Origin: Carex sylvatica
Lineage: Eukaryota; Streptophyta; Magnoliopsida; Poales; Cyperaceae
NCBI GenBank assembly: GCA_964058845.1
Contig: CAXKVR010000834.1
Span: forward strand, 1-34,769
Length of the DNA: 34,769 nt
Direction of reading: 5' to 3'
In this document: piece by piece, positions 1 through 11,314 of the stretch
Numbering within the stretch: position 1 is the stretch's first letter
Layout: every line of letters starts with the position of its first letter
Made by a program: the position numbers and the translations under genes
The notes under the pieces: generated by a model
Database searches by the model: none
Seen by the model: only the letters and a program-made list of their open reading frames with translations
What the model was told of the DNA's origin: nothing

Positions 1-100
1 GCAGGGGTGGAGTAATTAAGGACAAATTGGGGTCAATTGACCCCCATTTTTTTTTCAAAATGCTTATTTTCCTTTTATTATCTTTTCTTAATTTGTTTAG

Positions 101-3071
101 ATGGGAATAATAAACAAGTACTGCGAGTTAATAGACCCAGAAGCTGTAAAACAAGAACTGAGGCATTTAAAAGCATTGAATGTGGATGGTGTGGTTGTAT
201 ACTGCTGGTGGGGCATTGTTGAAGGGTGGGCTCCACACAAGTATGACTGGTCTGGCTATAATGACCTTTTTATTATTTTGAAGGAATTCCACCTAAAATT
301 TCAGGTTTTTTCTCTTCCTTCCAAATAACAGATTTTCTGCTTTATTTACAACAACAATAACCAAGCCTTTAGTCCCAAACAAGTTGGGGTAGGCTAGAGA
401 TGAAACCCAACTGGAGTCACAATTCGGGAGGGTTTCCTTTCCATAAAGAGGCTGTATTTTATGCTGGCTCGCCATGCCTATCACAACCCTCCTCCTTTAT
501 TTCAGAGAGAAAAAATATTAGGGTAAATGCTAACTGTAGACCAGTTGATCCTGGTCCTGACCGTGTTTACCTTGCGAAGTGATATTTTCTTCTCCGTGTA
601 TCACTGAGTAATGGTAGCAGCACTAGTCCCGAGTGCTGTACCATTTCATACTGGCCAGCATGGATCAGTGATGAATTTAATTCTCTATAGGTTGTACTGG
701 CGTTTCATGAGTATGGGGGAAACCACTTAAATGGGTCAGCCGATATGCCGATATCTCTTCCAAAATGGGTCTTGGAGATAGGAAAAGAGAATCCAGATAT
801 ATTCTTCACTGATCGTGAGGGAAGGAGAAACACTGAGTGCCTTTCCTGGGGTATAGATCGGGAGCGCGCATTAAACGGTCGCACTGGCCTTGAGGTAATA
901 TTTTTTTCTCAATAGGGCTATACAACCCTTATCTGCATTCAATAAAAGAAGCTCAAAACATTTCACATAGTTTCTTTGAAGGTCATGGACAAATTGCCCA
1001 CTAACAATTGTATGACAAAAGCAAACTTTACAAATTAAGGTACAAAATATATGAATTCTTTTGATCATTTGAGTTTTGACTGTATGTTTAGTTATGGATA
1101 CTACAAAAGAGAACTGTTTCAAAATCTTTTGGGACTTTTCTCTCTTTTATTTTTTATTTTTTTGTTCTTTTTGTTTTTATATTAGTTTATACTATAAAAC
1201 TGGGCACCAAATTTACCTGAAGCAGCTTTCTGGTAATTTTTTTAATTTCTATCTAGGCACTAAATCAAGATATCAGTACCAGGCTGCATGACAATCTTCT
1301 ATTAATTTAACAAAAAAACAAAATAATATATTCCAAAATAGATAGACAAGTAAAAAAAAAAAAAGAGAGAAACATAAAGTTCTATTTTGCCTCCCAGGTA
1401 TGTTTTGATTTCATGAGGAGTTTCCGCACAGAGTTTGATGTACTGTTTGAGGAAGGCACAATATCTGCTGTTGAAATTGGAATGGGTGCATCTGGGGAGT
1501 TGAGATATCCTTCCTTTCCCCAAAAATTGGGCTGGAGATACCCTGGTATTGGTGAATTTCAGGTATGTCATTTTTTTTATGAAAATATTTGGTATTTTTT
1601 AGTGGGTTGGAAATAATTTATTCTTTTTAGGTACTCTTTTGTCCAACGCTCTTTTTATAATTTTTTCTTGGGTTCTTTTTGTCAATTATTAATGAGATTG
1701 TTATTACTTATATTTTGCCAAAATTGTATGTGTCCTGGTAAGTGACTTCTCTTTCAATACGTGCATCCATATCGTACAAGGATTACAAACCTATGGGAAT
1801 AATTTGTGGATTTTAAAGCTTCATTTGAGCTCTGAATTGAGTATACGATTATAACATGCAGGAAAAATGTTGGAGGCTGACTATTTTTTGTCGGTAGCTC
1901 AGGAATTTGGTTCTTACTAAATAGTTAGTATTTGATAGACAGTTATCCAACCTGGTAACTCTTTCTCTTTCTCTGTCAGTGCTATGACCAATACATGCAA
2001 AAAAATCTAAGACATGCTGCAAAATTGCGGGGCCACGCAATCTGGGGCAGGGGACCTGACAACACAGGATACTACAATTCCAGGCCGCACGAGACTGGGT
2101 TCTTCTGTGATAAGGGAGACTACAACAATTACTATGGCCGTTTTTTTCTCAAGTGGTACACAGGGTACCTGATCAACCATATCGATCAAGTCCTATCTCT
2201 GACCAGACTTGCATTCGAAGGGATACAACTAGTTATCAAAGTATCCCTTTAATCTCTAGATTTTTAGCTTTCTGTGGTTATTTACTGACTTTATTTGGAT
2301 TGCTCTACTGGCCATTTAATTTTGGTGTAGTTGTTTCCTATCATAAGCCAGACATACAGGCACTGATGTGTAGAATCATTCAATTATCTGTTATATCATA
2401 ATCTAATATGGGGTAGCACTATGGAGGACATGCTTAATATCAAAATCCCCATTGTAACACTTATTACCTCATACCAAAAATTATTTTTCTTATCCATATC
2501 TTTTTAGATTCCTTTGCTATATTGGTGGTATAAATCAGCCAGCCATGCAGCCGAGCTTACGGCTGGGTTTTACAATTCAACAAATCGAGATGGGTACTCA
2601 CCTGTACTAGAGGTGTTAAAGCGGCATGGTGTGACTGTGAAGCTTGTATATTGCGGGCTCAATTCCCAGGTCGACGGTGAGGTTTGTGCTGACTCTGAAG
2701 TTTTATGCTGGCAGGTAGCTTACACATTGATGTATCTCTTTCTCTCTCCTTTTTTAAAAAAAAAATCTCTCTCTCTGTCCCTCTACAGCACATACACGCA
2801 TTTAATGTATGGGTAATGCTAGGTGATGAGCAGTGCCAGGGATCTGGGGTTAACCATTGCGGCAGAGGCTTCTCTCCCATGCCATGACAAAGACATATAT
2901 GGCAGGATTGTTGATATGTCCAAGTCAAGATATGATCCAGACCACCGGCACCTCAATTTCTTCACTTACCAGCAACCAGCTCCTATGTTTATGCAACAGA
3001 GAGATGAGTTACATCTCTCCAAGCTTGACAATTTCATCAGATGCATGCATGATAGCTCTCCACAATTTTAG
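101..3071 (+). CDS. BAM8: BAM8-type beta-amylase (glycoside hydrolase family 14), 3' part of gene
   Basis: Six coding exons: 101-304, 691-894, 1398-1562, 1980-2240, 2508-2714 and 2823-3071, all phase 0 with GT-AG borders, 429 codons in total. The start lies left of the window, since the ATG at 101 directly follows an acceptor AG and family members continue N-terminally. Family motifs are clear: [26 protein letters not shown] with the acid catalyst (soybean Glu186), [39 protein letters not shown] (Lys295), and [10 protein letters not shown] with the base catalyst (Glu380). Some substrate-contact positions differ from active enzymes: Asp53 is Tyr, Thr342 is Tyr, Asn381 is Ala and Arg420 is Gln. 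The flexible loop after GGN is rewritten, and the Trp near residue 371 is Arg. Arabidopsis BAM7 and BAM8 carry an N-terminal BZR1-type DNA-binding domain and act in transcription; that part would be outside the window here. Assignment to BAM8 rather than BAM7 rests on remembered similarity ([19 protein letters not shown]) and is moderately sure. Confidence 0.88.
346..530 (-). mobile_element. Au-type SINE, antisense in amylase intron
   Basis: Read on the minus strand, this intronic stretch ends with a GGTTTCATCTCTAGCC block, then ACCCCAACTTGTTTGGGAC, AAAGGCTTGG and a TTATTGTTGTTG tail. This matches the 3' end of the Au SINE family that is widespread in flowering plants. The 3' tail edge near 346-357 is clear. 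The 5' limit (near 530) is not resolved, and I could not identify convincing A and B boxes or a target-site duplication. It sits in the intron between 304 and 691 and does not touch the splice sites. Confidence 0.6.
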
Positions 3072-3640
3072 TAAGTTATGCTATTGCTAGCATCTTTCAT
3101 TTGGATATTTAGAATGAACCACATGATTGATCACCCTTCCAAGCAAGAAAATATCATGTAATATGGCAATTGTGAAGTGGGATGGTAGTTTGTATGTTTA
3201 TCTTAGTTTTGTCATTGTCTGAACTGATTTGTGCTGTTATCATTCTCCTATTGCTGTTATGTTTCATAAAATGTGAGGGCCTGGTGTAAGAAGGATACTT
3301 CATTTGTTTGGTCAAGTTATGTTGTTTTCTGCTTTGTTCATGGTTTCCCCTTTGCCTCTTTCTTAATTTAATAGTAAACATCTTTTGTACAATATTCCTT
3401 TCTTTTTCCTTTTTTCAGGGGAAGCTATAACTGACATTACGCCTGAGTTATGATGGTTTAACTAATTTTTAGCTGCAGACTTTAACAAGAATGGTACAAT
3501 TTGTATAATGACATGTGAGATTGAATTCATCAATTAGTTCGTTTAGGTAATTAGCACCGAGCTAAAGCTGGGTTTACTATTCGTTGACAATGACTCAATT
3601 TGACAATATTTACGACACTTATCAGTCAGGAGAAATATTT
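3071..3640 (+). other. 3' UTR of the amylase with a probable intron
   Basis: A consensus donor GTAAGTTATG starts at 3071, so the last base of the genomic stop codon TAG (3069-3071) is also the first base of the intron. A pyrimidine-rich acceptor ending TTTTTCAG lies at 3411-3418. Splicing joins TA to a G at 3419 and recreates TAG. The following exon has no long open frame and is probably untranslated; its end is not defined by the sequence. An unspliced transcript would encode the same protein. Confidence 0.55.
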
Positions 3641-4218
3641 TTTAAAAATTTACCCAACTATTTTTTTTTAATATCAACAAGGTTTCGAAATTATTGATGA
3701 ATCTTGACCTCCTGTACAGAGGGCATTGCCTTTGGTCAATGACAAAAGGCTGGTTCTTGTATTGTTGTTGGCTTTATAGATCGCTTGTATATCAATTTTC
3801 TGAAATTTGAATGTCATTTGATATTCAATCAAATACGCTTAAATATGGACCCTTATAAATTGTTAGTCATTTAAATTAGATTAAAATTGATATTAAATTT
3901 CATTATTTTTGTGTATTATGTGCATAAAATGTATATTACATTCAAACAATCGGATTTCAAAATTTGAAGTTATGATTGTCAAATCGTAAGTTAATCAATA
4001 TTGTCAATGATATTAAGCGATTCCACACCATTAAATATATGTAACAAACTGTTTACTAGTCTAGGACCAAACTACATTTACTACATCCTTCATCAACGAA
4101 CTAATCCATTGAACTTTCAAGACTAGATGCTATAGAAAAACGAAAAACGAAAAACGAACTCACTTCACAAATCAATTATATTACTTAACTTTCAATCACA
4201 TAATCCCTCGAGACGGCA
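3641..4218. other. Intergenic, convergent gene ends
   Basis: AT-rich spacer between the 3' ends of the convergent amylase and acyltransferase genes. It presumably holds the polyadenylation regions of both. I see no coding sequence or RNA gene in it. Confidence 0.5.
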
Positions 4219-5797
4219 TCAGCAAGCATAGAAATCCAAACCATGATCCTCCATTAGCCCCTCAATCTCAACAACAAACCTCTCCATTGCAAAATTAGGC
4301 AAGCACAGGGGCACCACCACCCCATCCTCTCCTCTCTCATTTCTCCCCTTCATAAAAAAGCTTGCAGGCGCAGGGACCGCGGTTGCAGGCCCACCGTACA
4401 CCCCTCCACCCCACCCAAAATCCACCTCATCAAACCCGGCACGTGTAACATCTGACACAAGATATGTCCTTGTGTCAACAAAATGAGGCCTATCATGTGT
4501 TACCAAAAGATCCATTGCTGATTGTAAGAACTCGTCAGTTGCCATTTCCTTGGCTTGTCTCACCAGGTTGAGTGCGTATCCAAGTGCGCTCTCTGTCAAC
4601 TTCCCAGTAGTTGCACGTGCGACAGGAAACACCAAAGCATTGCCATAGAATCCCGTGGGTATTTCTCGGAACCTTCTTTTGCAACGTGCATTTACCACAA
4701 AGAGTACGCTAATTTCGAGATCAGAATTGTAGTCCAGAGCTATTGCACGGCACTTCCATACTGCAGCGGTTATGAGTTCAAAGTTGGTAGCCTTGGCACG
4801 CATGTGCAAGGGAAGCCGCTTACGTAATGCTAACATTTGTTTTGGGCCAAAGAAAAATGATTGATTGAGCATTTGGTCTGCTGGGGTTGTAAGCATTATG
4901 TCACCAGCTATGTCGTTTGGAGTATCAGGTTCATGATACTCTAGATGCGAGAACTGTGATTTGAGGGGGTTTGAGGAGGCCGACATGAGGTGGCGATCCC
5001 ACACAGGTATGACTGAAGGGGTGCATGTGCTGTCGCGTGCTACTTCAGCTATTGCTGTGAGGAACTGGACTACACCTGGTGCATCAGCGATTACGTGGCA
5101 CATTTGAAGTCCGAAAGCAAACCCGCCACACTTGAACCGTGTGACCTGTGCATACAAGCATATGAAATTGATCATTTATGATTTCAAACTAGTACCTCTC
5201 TAATTTTAGCTATTTGTTGTGTTTTGGGCACAGAGAAAGGAGCAAAAGGAAGAGACAAGAAAAAGGAGAAACACAATTTTCAGTTTTTCCATGATAATTA
5301 AATAAAAATGTCAGTCAAACAATATTGCTTACTTGAATGTACAGCAATGGCTGATCAGTAACCTCATGCCCAAAATTTTCAGGTCCATACAAGAGCTGCT
5401 GTGCACCGGGTATTGGCAATGTTGGTGCCTCCCCGAAATCCTCGACTCGGACATCTGCTTCGGCCTCAACAAACATCACACCTTGGCCGTTGCATTCTAC
5501 CACCAGCTTCCGCCCAACCTCCTCCCTGAGACGGCCGGCAATTGGGTAATAGTACACCAAAGCCTTAGCCATGGCATCTCTTATTACCCTAGCCGGGTCC
5601 TGACCCTCCTTCGACTGGTCATATTTATAGAGATGGATACCTGTGGCGTAGAACCGTAGACCGTCTTGGTCATCAATATCTGACAATGGTTTAAACTCGT
5701 AAGGAGTTGGTTTGGCTGGTACGATAAGTACCGGGTTGGTTCTTTGTACGGTGAAGGTGCTTGTTACAGAGGAAAGGTAAGTTTTGTGGGATGCCAT
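4219..5797 (-). CDS. BAHD acyltransferase, benzyl alcohol O-benzoyltransferase-like
   Basis: Two exons, complement(5333..5797) and complement(4219..5145), joined by a 187-bp intron with GT at 5332-5331 and AG at 5147-5146. The product is 463 aa, the usual BAHD length. Start MASHKTYLSS at 5797 is preferred over an in-frame upstream ATG at 5929, because family members begin close to the FTVQRTNPVLIVPAKPTP segment and the TATA box lies between the two. The N-terminal segment and KPLSDIDDQDGLRFY are typical of benzyl alcohol benzoyltransferase/HSR201-like enzymes, which move benzoyl or related acyl groups from CoA to alcohols in the cytosol. The catalytic HxxxD motif is HVIAD, just after the exon junction (residues about 170-175), and the structural DFGWG motif is intact near residue 400. 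The intron position before VTRFKCGGF is that of many BAHD genes. No frameshift or stop is seen, so it looks functional. The exact acyl donor and acceptor cannot be read from the sequence. Confidence 0.9.
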
Positions 5798-5897
5798 GAT
5801 AATTAAGAGACTAATTGTAGTTGGAATGCTGGATCTTTTTTTGTGTGGATTTTTTACTTGATTAATTTGGAATTCGTACAAATGCCATGCATGCAGG

Positions 5898-5905
5898 TAT
5901 TTATA
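5898..5905 (-). promoter_or_regulatory. TATA box of the acyltransferase gene
   Basis: The minus strand reads TATAAATA about 100 bases upstream of the ATG at 5797, which fits a transcription start near 5870. A CATGCATGCA palindrome (RY-type element) lies just downstream at 5886-5895. The upstream in-frame ATG at 5929 lies outside the transcript predicted from this box. Confidence 0.6.
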
Positions 5906-6047
5906 GATACATGTAAGGAAAGATTCCAAGTAATTACTCTGCCTTTAATCTGAGAGACTCAGAGGGTTGATTTTAGGTCGTTCCTCGCTTTTCCTTTCGG
6001 CCAGTAATTATGCGGTTTCATACCCACTGGACTGATGACCTTCAGTC

Positions 6048-6180
6048 TTTGAATTCGTATCCTCTGAGATATCTCATATTTTGCGTGACCTTTTGGAAAA
6101 TCTCAACCGTTCCAATAAGTTCTGCGCGAATCTCAAAGCTCAAATAATACTGGCCCCCTACGTCATCCCCACTCTCAGTC
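6048..6180. repeat. Copy of the GAGATATCTC palindrome repeat family
   Basis: Starts GAATTCGTATCCTCTGAGATATCTCA, continues through TTTTGCGTGA, AAAATCTCAACCGTT and TTCTGCGCGAATCTCAAAGC, and ends with ACTGGCCCCCTACGTCATCC. The same blocks recur at 32577-33150, so this is a dispersed repeat, probably a MITE. It lies about 250 bases upstream of the acyltransferase start codon, within or next to the promoter. The right terminus is not resolved. Confidence 0.6.
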
Positions 6181-8154
6181 TTTCAGATAGAACTTGAATG
6201 TTTAATTTTGTGGTGCTTACGTACTGTGTCTTTGTCTATGAAGCTGGTCACTTTAAATACATAAAAATGAAGGTCGACTAGACTCGTTATATTAAATTAT
6301 AGGGTCATCTGCTATAGACGAACTGAACTAGGCGTGTATCATGCAAGGGCTCTTGTTCGTCCGGTTCTCGTGCAAAGTTCTCGTGTGTAGTCTATTGTGT
6401 AACTCCTGAGGTCATTTTTTTTTGGAGTAATGGTTGGAGGTTAAGTCACTCAATTTTTTAATATTCATAAGTGAATTTTGGATAATATTGTCTTTGATAT
6501 TGATCAAAGATTGGTCCTATTTTTTAAAAATGCAATATATTGACTTTTAAGAAGGGACGGATCTAATGCTTAATCAAAAATAACCAAGTCACATTTATAA
6601 TTTTAACCTTTTGAAATATGTATATAGAAATTTAATTGATTTATTTTTATCTTTTATATAGTCTAACATCTTTCAATAAATAACAAATGTTCAGTTGTAG
6701 CTAATTTAATGGTTAAAGCTCTATTTTATGTTGAAATGACTTGAGTCCAAATTCTAGCATCATAATATATGCATTTTAATTTCCAACCACTTTTAAAAAA
6801 AAAAAAAATTAGTTTTGCCAATGTTAAGAAGTATTTTTTTTTTTTTAGGAAAGTCACTCATTCTAATAATACTTCTGCCCAAACATACTTAACTGTCTGT
6901 GGAGTTTTTATGAGATGTGATGCTTTAGTACTGATATTATTTAAGAGAGAATTAATATATAAATATTGTCTGTCTGAATTTCTTTTATACCGCAAAGTTA
7001 TAGGTATTAATATAATCATAATTAATGAAACATAATCTAGAAAATGCCCTCTCTACCGGACTATTCTAATTTGTATGGATCCATTATTATTTTAGCTTCT
7101 GGAGGTATCTTCGTGACAATAGGCAATAATCAAAATTTATTTCTTAGGTCTAAGCTTATCAAAATAGAAATAAGCTAGGAATTGGTACCTAAAGTAATAA
7201 AAAAACTAACGAATTGTATGCGAATAAGATCCATCTATTGAAAGATATTCTTGCTCTTTTTCATAAAACACTGATTATAATATTAATGGTACTTGTGAGC
7301 ATCAAGATATATTCGCTGCTGATCGGGTACAAATAGTCGTATTCATGAAGCACAACAGAATATCCATGAATGCATTCATTATTTGGTGAATTTATTTATT
7401 AATTACTGATAGTTTGGCATAAAGGATATTGGTACTTGACTAGAGACTAGAGTCTACCAGTCAAGTCAATCTTCTTTCCTTTTTTTTTTTCCAATTCATT
7501 CGTTCTTTCCATACTTCGAAACTTTATTTAAGATCCTCTGTGGCTTCCAACATATCCTCTATTCGTGTGGCCTTCTTATTAACAGATAGGACCCTCATAT
7601 AAAATGTAAAGGCTTGCAACTCTTTGTTAATTGTCAGTTAAACTTAAGCACGTTGTTACGCATCTCTTTGTTACACAAGGAACCGGATTTCATCACCTTT
7701 CTAAAAAGCTAGCTTTTGATTTTTCAAAGATTCCAATAATTTGTAGGAACATAGATGGTTGAGTGGTTCCTGCTGATGATTGATTTCATTTGAAAATTCC
7801 GACTCATGCGTGTATAATTCCTACAAATTGTAATGATCTATCACTTTGTTTTTCTTTTAGTATTAGACACGGTTAAAATTCTTAAATTATTCAGGACAAT
7901 TTGTTTTTCTTTTAGTATTAGAGTTATTGGGAAATTGGGGCTCTTTCAAGGGGATTTTCCTTTTCTATGTTATGTAACCGTATAAGTTTTTAGGACGTAA
8001 AATTAGTTAAGAGTAGTCGATTTAGATACTGTAATGTAATTTGTTTTTGCTATTAGATGAAAGTATACCTATGGGTTTCTCATAAAAAAATAAAATAAAA
8101 TGTGTTGTGCTTGTTTGACTTCTCTGTTTGTGTAATCGTGGGCTCGTGGCATGT
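6181..8154. other. AT-rich intergenic region
   Basis: No supported gene. It holds homopolymer runs and a short direct repeat of TTTGTTTTTCTTTTAGTATT near 7847 and 7902. The short open frame at 6769-7035 is low-complexity and looks like chance. Confidence 0.5.
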
Positions 8155-8338
8155 TGTTGTTGTTGATTGTGAATTGATATGATGAATTTTTTGAATTGCT
8201 CAGGACAATTCTATTTACCATCTCGAGTTGTTGAATTACTTTGTTGTTGTTGATTGTGAATTGATGTGATGAATTTTTTGAATTGCTCAGGACAACTCTA
8301 TTTATCGTCTCGAGTTGTCGAGTTGTTGAATTACTTTG
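8155..8338. repeat. Two-copy tandem duplication, period about 87 bp
   Basis: The block TTGTTGTTGATTGTGAATTG, followed by GAATTTTTTGAATTGCTCAG, GACAA, CTATTTA and TCTCGAGTTG, occurs twice with matching points 87 bases apart (8166 and 8253). The second copy has a small internal duplication of CGAGTTGT. The two copies are nearly identical, so the duplication is young. No function is evident. Confidence 0.8.
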
Positions 8339-8339
8339 G

Positions 8340-8461
8340 TTCAGTTTAAAATGGTTAATAATTAGTTTAATTTGGTCGGTTCGATTTTATTTTTGAAAAT
8401 CAAATAAAATTTTAGTTAGTCTGTTTTATTTCGTTTTTAACCGAACTGATGAGCACCCCTA
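8340..8461. mobile_element. hAT-like terminal fragment
   Basis: The segment holds self-complementary AAAATCAAATAAAATTTT-type sequence and ends AACCGAACTGATGAGCACCCCTA. That end resembles terminal sequences of plant hAT non-autonomous elements, whose outer ends read TAGGGGTG on the opposite strand. A matching left terminus was not found, so this is probably a solitary or decayed end. Confidence 0.4.
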
Positions 8462-8790
8462 TTTAGTATAACATTTTTTTTTTTATCAAACTGTACAAAA
8501 ATGCGAACGAAACAATTGGCTACACAGTGTAAGTTCATAAGATTAAGACGGTTGCTGATAGTTATATAAGTTCTCCTCTTTTTCTGACTGTGTTATTTAC
8601 ATTTTTGTTTGAATCAACACCTGAGCTAAACATTTGTTGGTATTCGATATTTTCTTCTGAGAGGAGAACAATAACGAAGGATATGCAAACCTAGGTAATA
8701 TCATCCTGTAACATTCCTTCATAATGCACTATGTACTGAGAACTATAAAAATACCACCGTATATACCAGTATCTATACGCCAATACCCAA

Positions 8791-8873
8791 CTGTGGTGCT
8801 GCTGCTAGTTGTGGCATTCTGTTTAATTACTGTGGTACTGCTGCTAGTTGTAGCATTGAGCATTCTGTTTCTT
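8791..8873. repeat. Short tandem duplication, period about 39 bp
   Basis: ACTGTGGTRCTGCTGCTAGT-type sequence followed by TGTRGCATT occurs at 8791 and again at 8830, with CATTCTGTTT following. It falls inside a minus-strand open frame (8729-8959) that shows no recognisable protein family. Confidence 0.7.
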
Positions 8874-9034
8874 GATGAATTACTCTTGCTGGTCGAGTAA
8901 TACTGTTTCCGAATTCCAAAGGACAGAGACCTAAAAGAGGGGGAAAAACAAAAAAGCAAATAACTGCCTCTACCCAGTGGTTCAGTACCAGAAAACTATA
9001 CAGTATTATCCACATCTTTCTCGACAGTGCATAT

Positions 9035-9131
9035 TGTCATGTTATTTTGCTGGTAAATAGTAAGCTCTGGAAAAATGATTTTTTTTTTTCTGTTTGTTGA
9101 TTCTAGCAAAATAACTAGAAGTAACATGACA
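9035..9131. repeat. Imperfect inverted repeat (potential hairpin)
   Basis: TGTCATGTTATTTTGCTGG at 9035-9053 is the inverse of the segment at 9103-9131, which carries a roughly 10-base insertion between its AGCAAAATAA and TAACATGACA blocks. The loop is about 50 bases and includes a T-run. It could be a decayed MITE or a chance fold. Confidence 0.45.
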
Positions 9132-11230
9132 CCTATATATAGTTATAAGCTAACAAAGGTTAGAAATATTTTAACAATCTCTTACCTCAGTACTTTAAGA
9201 AAAGAGCTTATTAGATACACTTATACTCGAGTTTGGTTATTACTAATTGGTTAGCTGGCTTTGCAACAGAAGATTAATTGATTATTGGAAAATTTTAAAA
9301 GATATATTGGCTTTACATTCTGTAACTTCTCAAGTACTTGCAACTTTTTTCTCTTGGGCATCCCAAGAAAAAATTAATTCCACACAATGATCTGGAATGA
9401 CCTGGAATGTCAGATGCTATCCTCACTATGCTACAAAAGCCAATGAGAGAGAGAGAAAGAGATGTAGCGTTTAAAAATCTGACCAATCCTCTAATTCTAA
9501 GCGCCTACTTCCTGAACAAAGGGGGAACACAAAATTAAAGCAACTAATTTTCAAATACAAAGACATGCTACTTTAAAATATTCCAAAAGGTTTACATTGG
9601 ATGGCCTATTACATTGGATATACGCTGTCTAAGTTAGTCGTTAGGTTTGGTTACCCACCCCTCCCCAAGGCACACAACACACACACCAAAACTGACTAAT
9701 GAGTTGCACTTCCTCTCAATTATAATAATATTAAATAATATTATATTTATATATTAATAACTTTAACCCAGCATATTCCCTGATTGACATCTATGCCCAT
9801 GCCAAACCAATGTAAGTTCCCAACTGTTAGCGCCTTGCATTAAAAGAAGAAACTGAAACATCTAACTCCACCTTCTTCTTCTTTTTCTAAATAGAGTACT
9901 ACTGCTTAATTTGTTTTACAATACTATGCTAAATATTGTACATCAAACCTGAAAAACAACAGAAAAAGTATACTCCTGGGTAAGTATCATTTTTTGCACT
10001 GCCCCAAAATGGCATTATTAAACTATCCAAAAATGAAAGAAACACCTGTATTTGAAAACAGTTACTAATAAGAAAGTGTAAACTAATGATCTTCACAAAC
10101 ATTTTAAAAGTATGATTTTGGCTAAGTTTTTATATTCAAGAGATGAATAGTTTACAAAAATATTAAACATCACAGTACAGGTTCTTTTGACCCAATACAA
10201 CTGGTAAAGTATTACTCTTTTTTATTAATAGAAACCTTACCAAACATACATGTACATCAGTACATGTGCGCGCCCGCCTGTATATATATATGGTTTGGTC
10301 ATATTTTGACTAATAATTCACTGGTTTGGTCATATTTGACCGGTCGCAGACCACAATCCCAAAAAAGAAAATCATAAAAAAAGCCATGAGAATATGAGAT
10401 ACACTTTTTTTGTATAATCAATGGCTGCAATTAATATGCTTACATGGTCCTAATTTAGTAGGTCCAACCTTTCAGATCTAAGAGAATCTACATGGTAGCG
10501 TACAGGCCAGGCTATATAAGGAAATCTGATACCCCTAATCAAAAGTAAAATTCCCTGTCGAAAGTTATTCTACTACTTTTTACCTTTATTCTGATTATGA
10601 TGTGTGGAGTGTTGCGATGTTGCCATTCCCATCCCATGCCGAGTTCTGACCTTTTAACGTCAGAGAAGTAAAAAATAGTAAAACTCAAGCAATAGCATTT
10701 TTATTTTGGCTTAGAGGACAGAATAATTATGATTCGCACTAATCAAAAGATTATGTTGTTTCCCACCAACTATTTTTGTACTACTTTTCTACTCACAAAT
10801 CACATTCTGACATGGTTATACTCCTATTAGCTTCCTTCAAAAATTATTCTTGCTTATTTTCGATTTTATACTGCTTAACAATTTTGTTTTTTTTGGAATA
10901 AATATTGAGTCAGAATTAAACAGCCTTTTTTCTGCTGAAAGTAGAAAATTCGATATCATAAACCTTACAGCATCCAATCAGCGGTACTAAGCATCTAAGA
11001 GCTGAAAAAGGCAATCAAAATTGGATCCACAGAAGATCTGAAACCTTCAATAATTGCATGGGTAAAATGAAAAGCAATACTTATCCTTAGAACTGTACCT
11101 AGAATTAAAATTAAAATTAGGTAAAAAATAATTGAAAGTAAGTGGATGAGAGGGGCAACCGGATCAGAGTTTGACGAGCCCGATCTGAGACAAGTTGGAT
11201 CGGATCGGATCTGGATTGAACCAAAATTCG
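9132..11230. other. Intergenic region downstream of MIR168
   Basis: No supported protein gene. It may include the 3' part of the miR168 primary transcript, whose end cannot be seen. Contents noticed: a short GA-rich run near 9446-9462, a TATATATATA run near 10280, and a duplicated GGTTTGGTCATATTTGAC-type block at about 10292 and 10323. Confidence 0.45.
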
Positions 11231-11244
11231 CATGCCCGACTCAG

Positions 11245-11265
11245 ATTCACTTGGCGCAAGGCGGG
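11245..11265 (-). ncRNA. miR168*: miR168-3p (passenger strand)
   Basis: The minus strand reads CCCGCCTTGCGCCAAGTGAA plus one T, close to the conserved miR168 star sequence. It sits opposite the 5p strand with the offset expected for a DICER-LIKE1 duplex. Confidence 0.85.
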
Positions 11266-11314
11266 ATCCACCTCGATCCGATAAGAGAGAAGCTCTTAGA
11301 GATTCCGAAGCGGG

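Noticed and set aside
400..582. Open frame in the amylase intron as an extra exon.
   Set aside because: It lies in the SINE and has no homology to beta-amylase; the conserved protein continues directly from 304 to 691.
5798..5929. N-terminal extension of the acyltransferase from an in-frame ATG at 5929.
   Set aside because: The TATA box lies inside the extension, and BAHD proteins of this type start close to the MASHK methionine.
8729..9015. Ser/Thr-rich minus-strand open frames as a small gene.
   Set aside because: The frame is produced by a 39-bp tandem duplication and has no recognisable domain or splice context.
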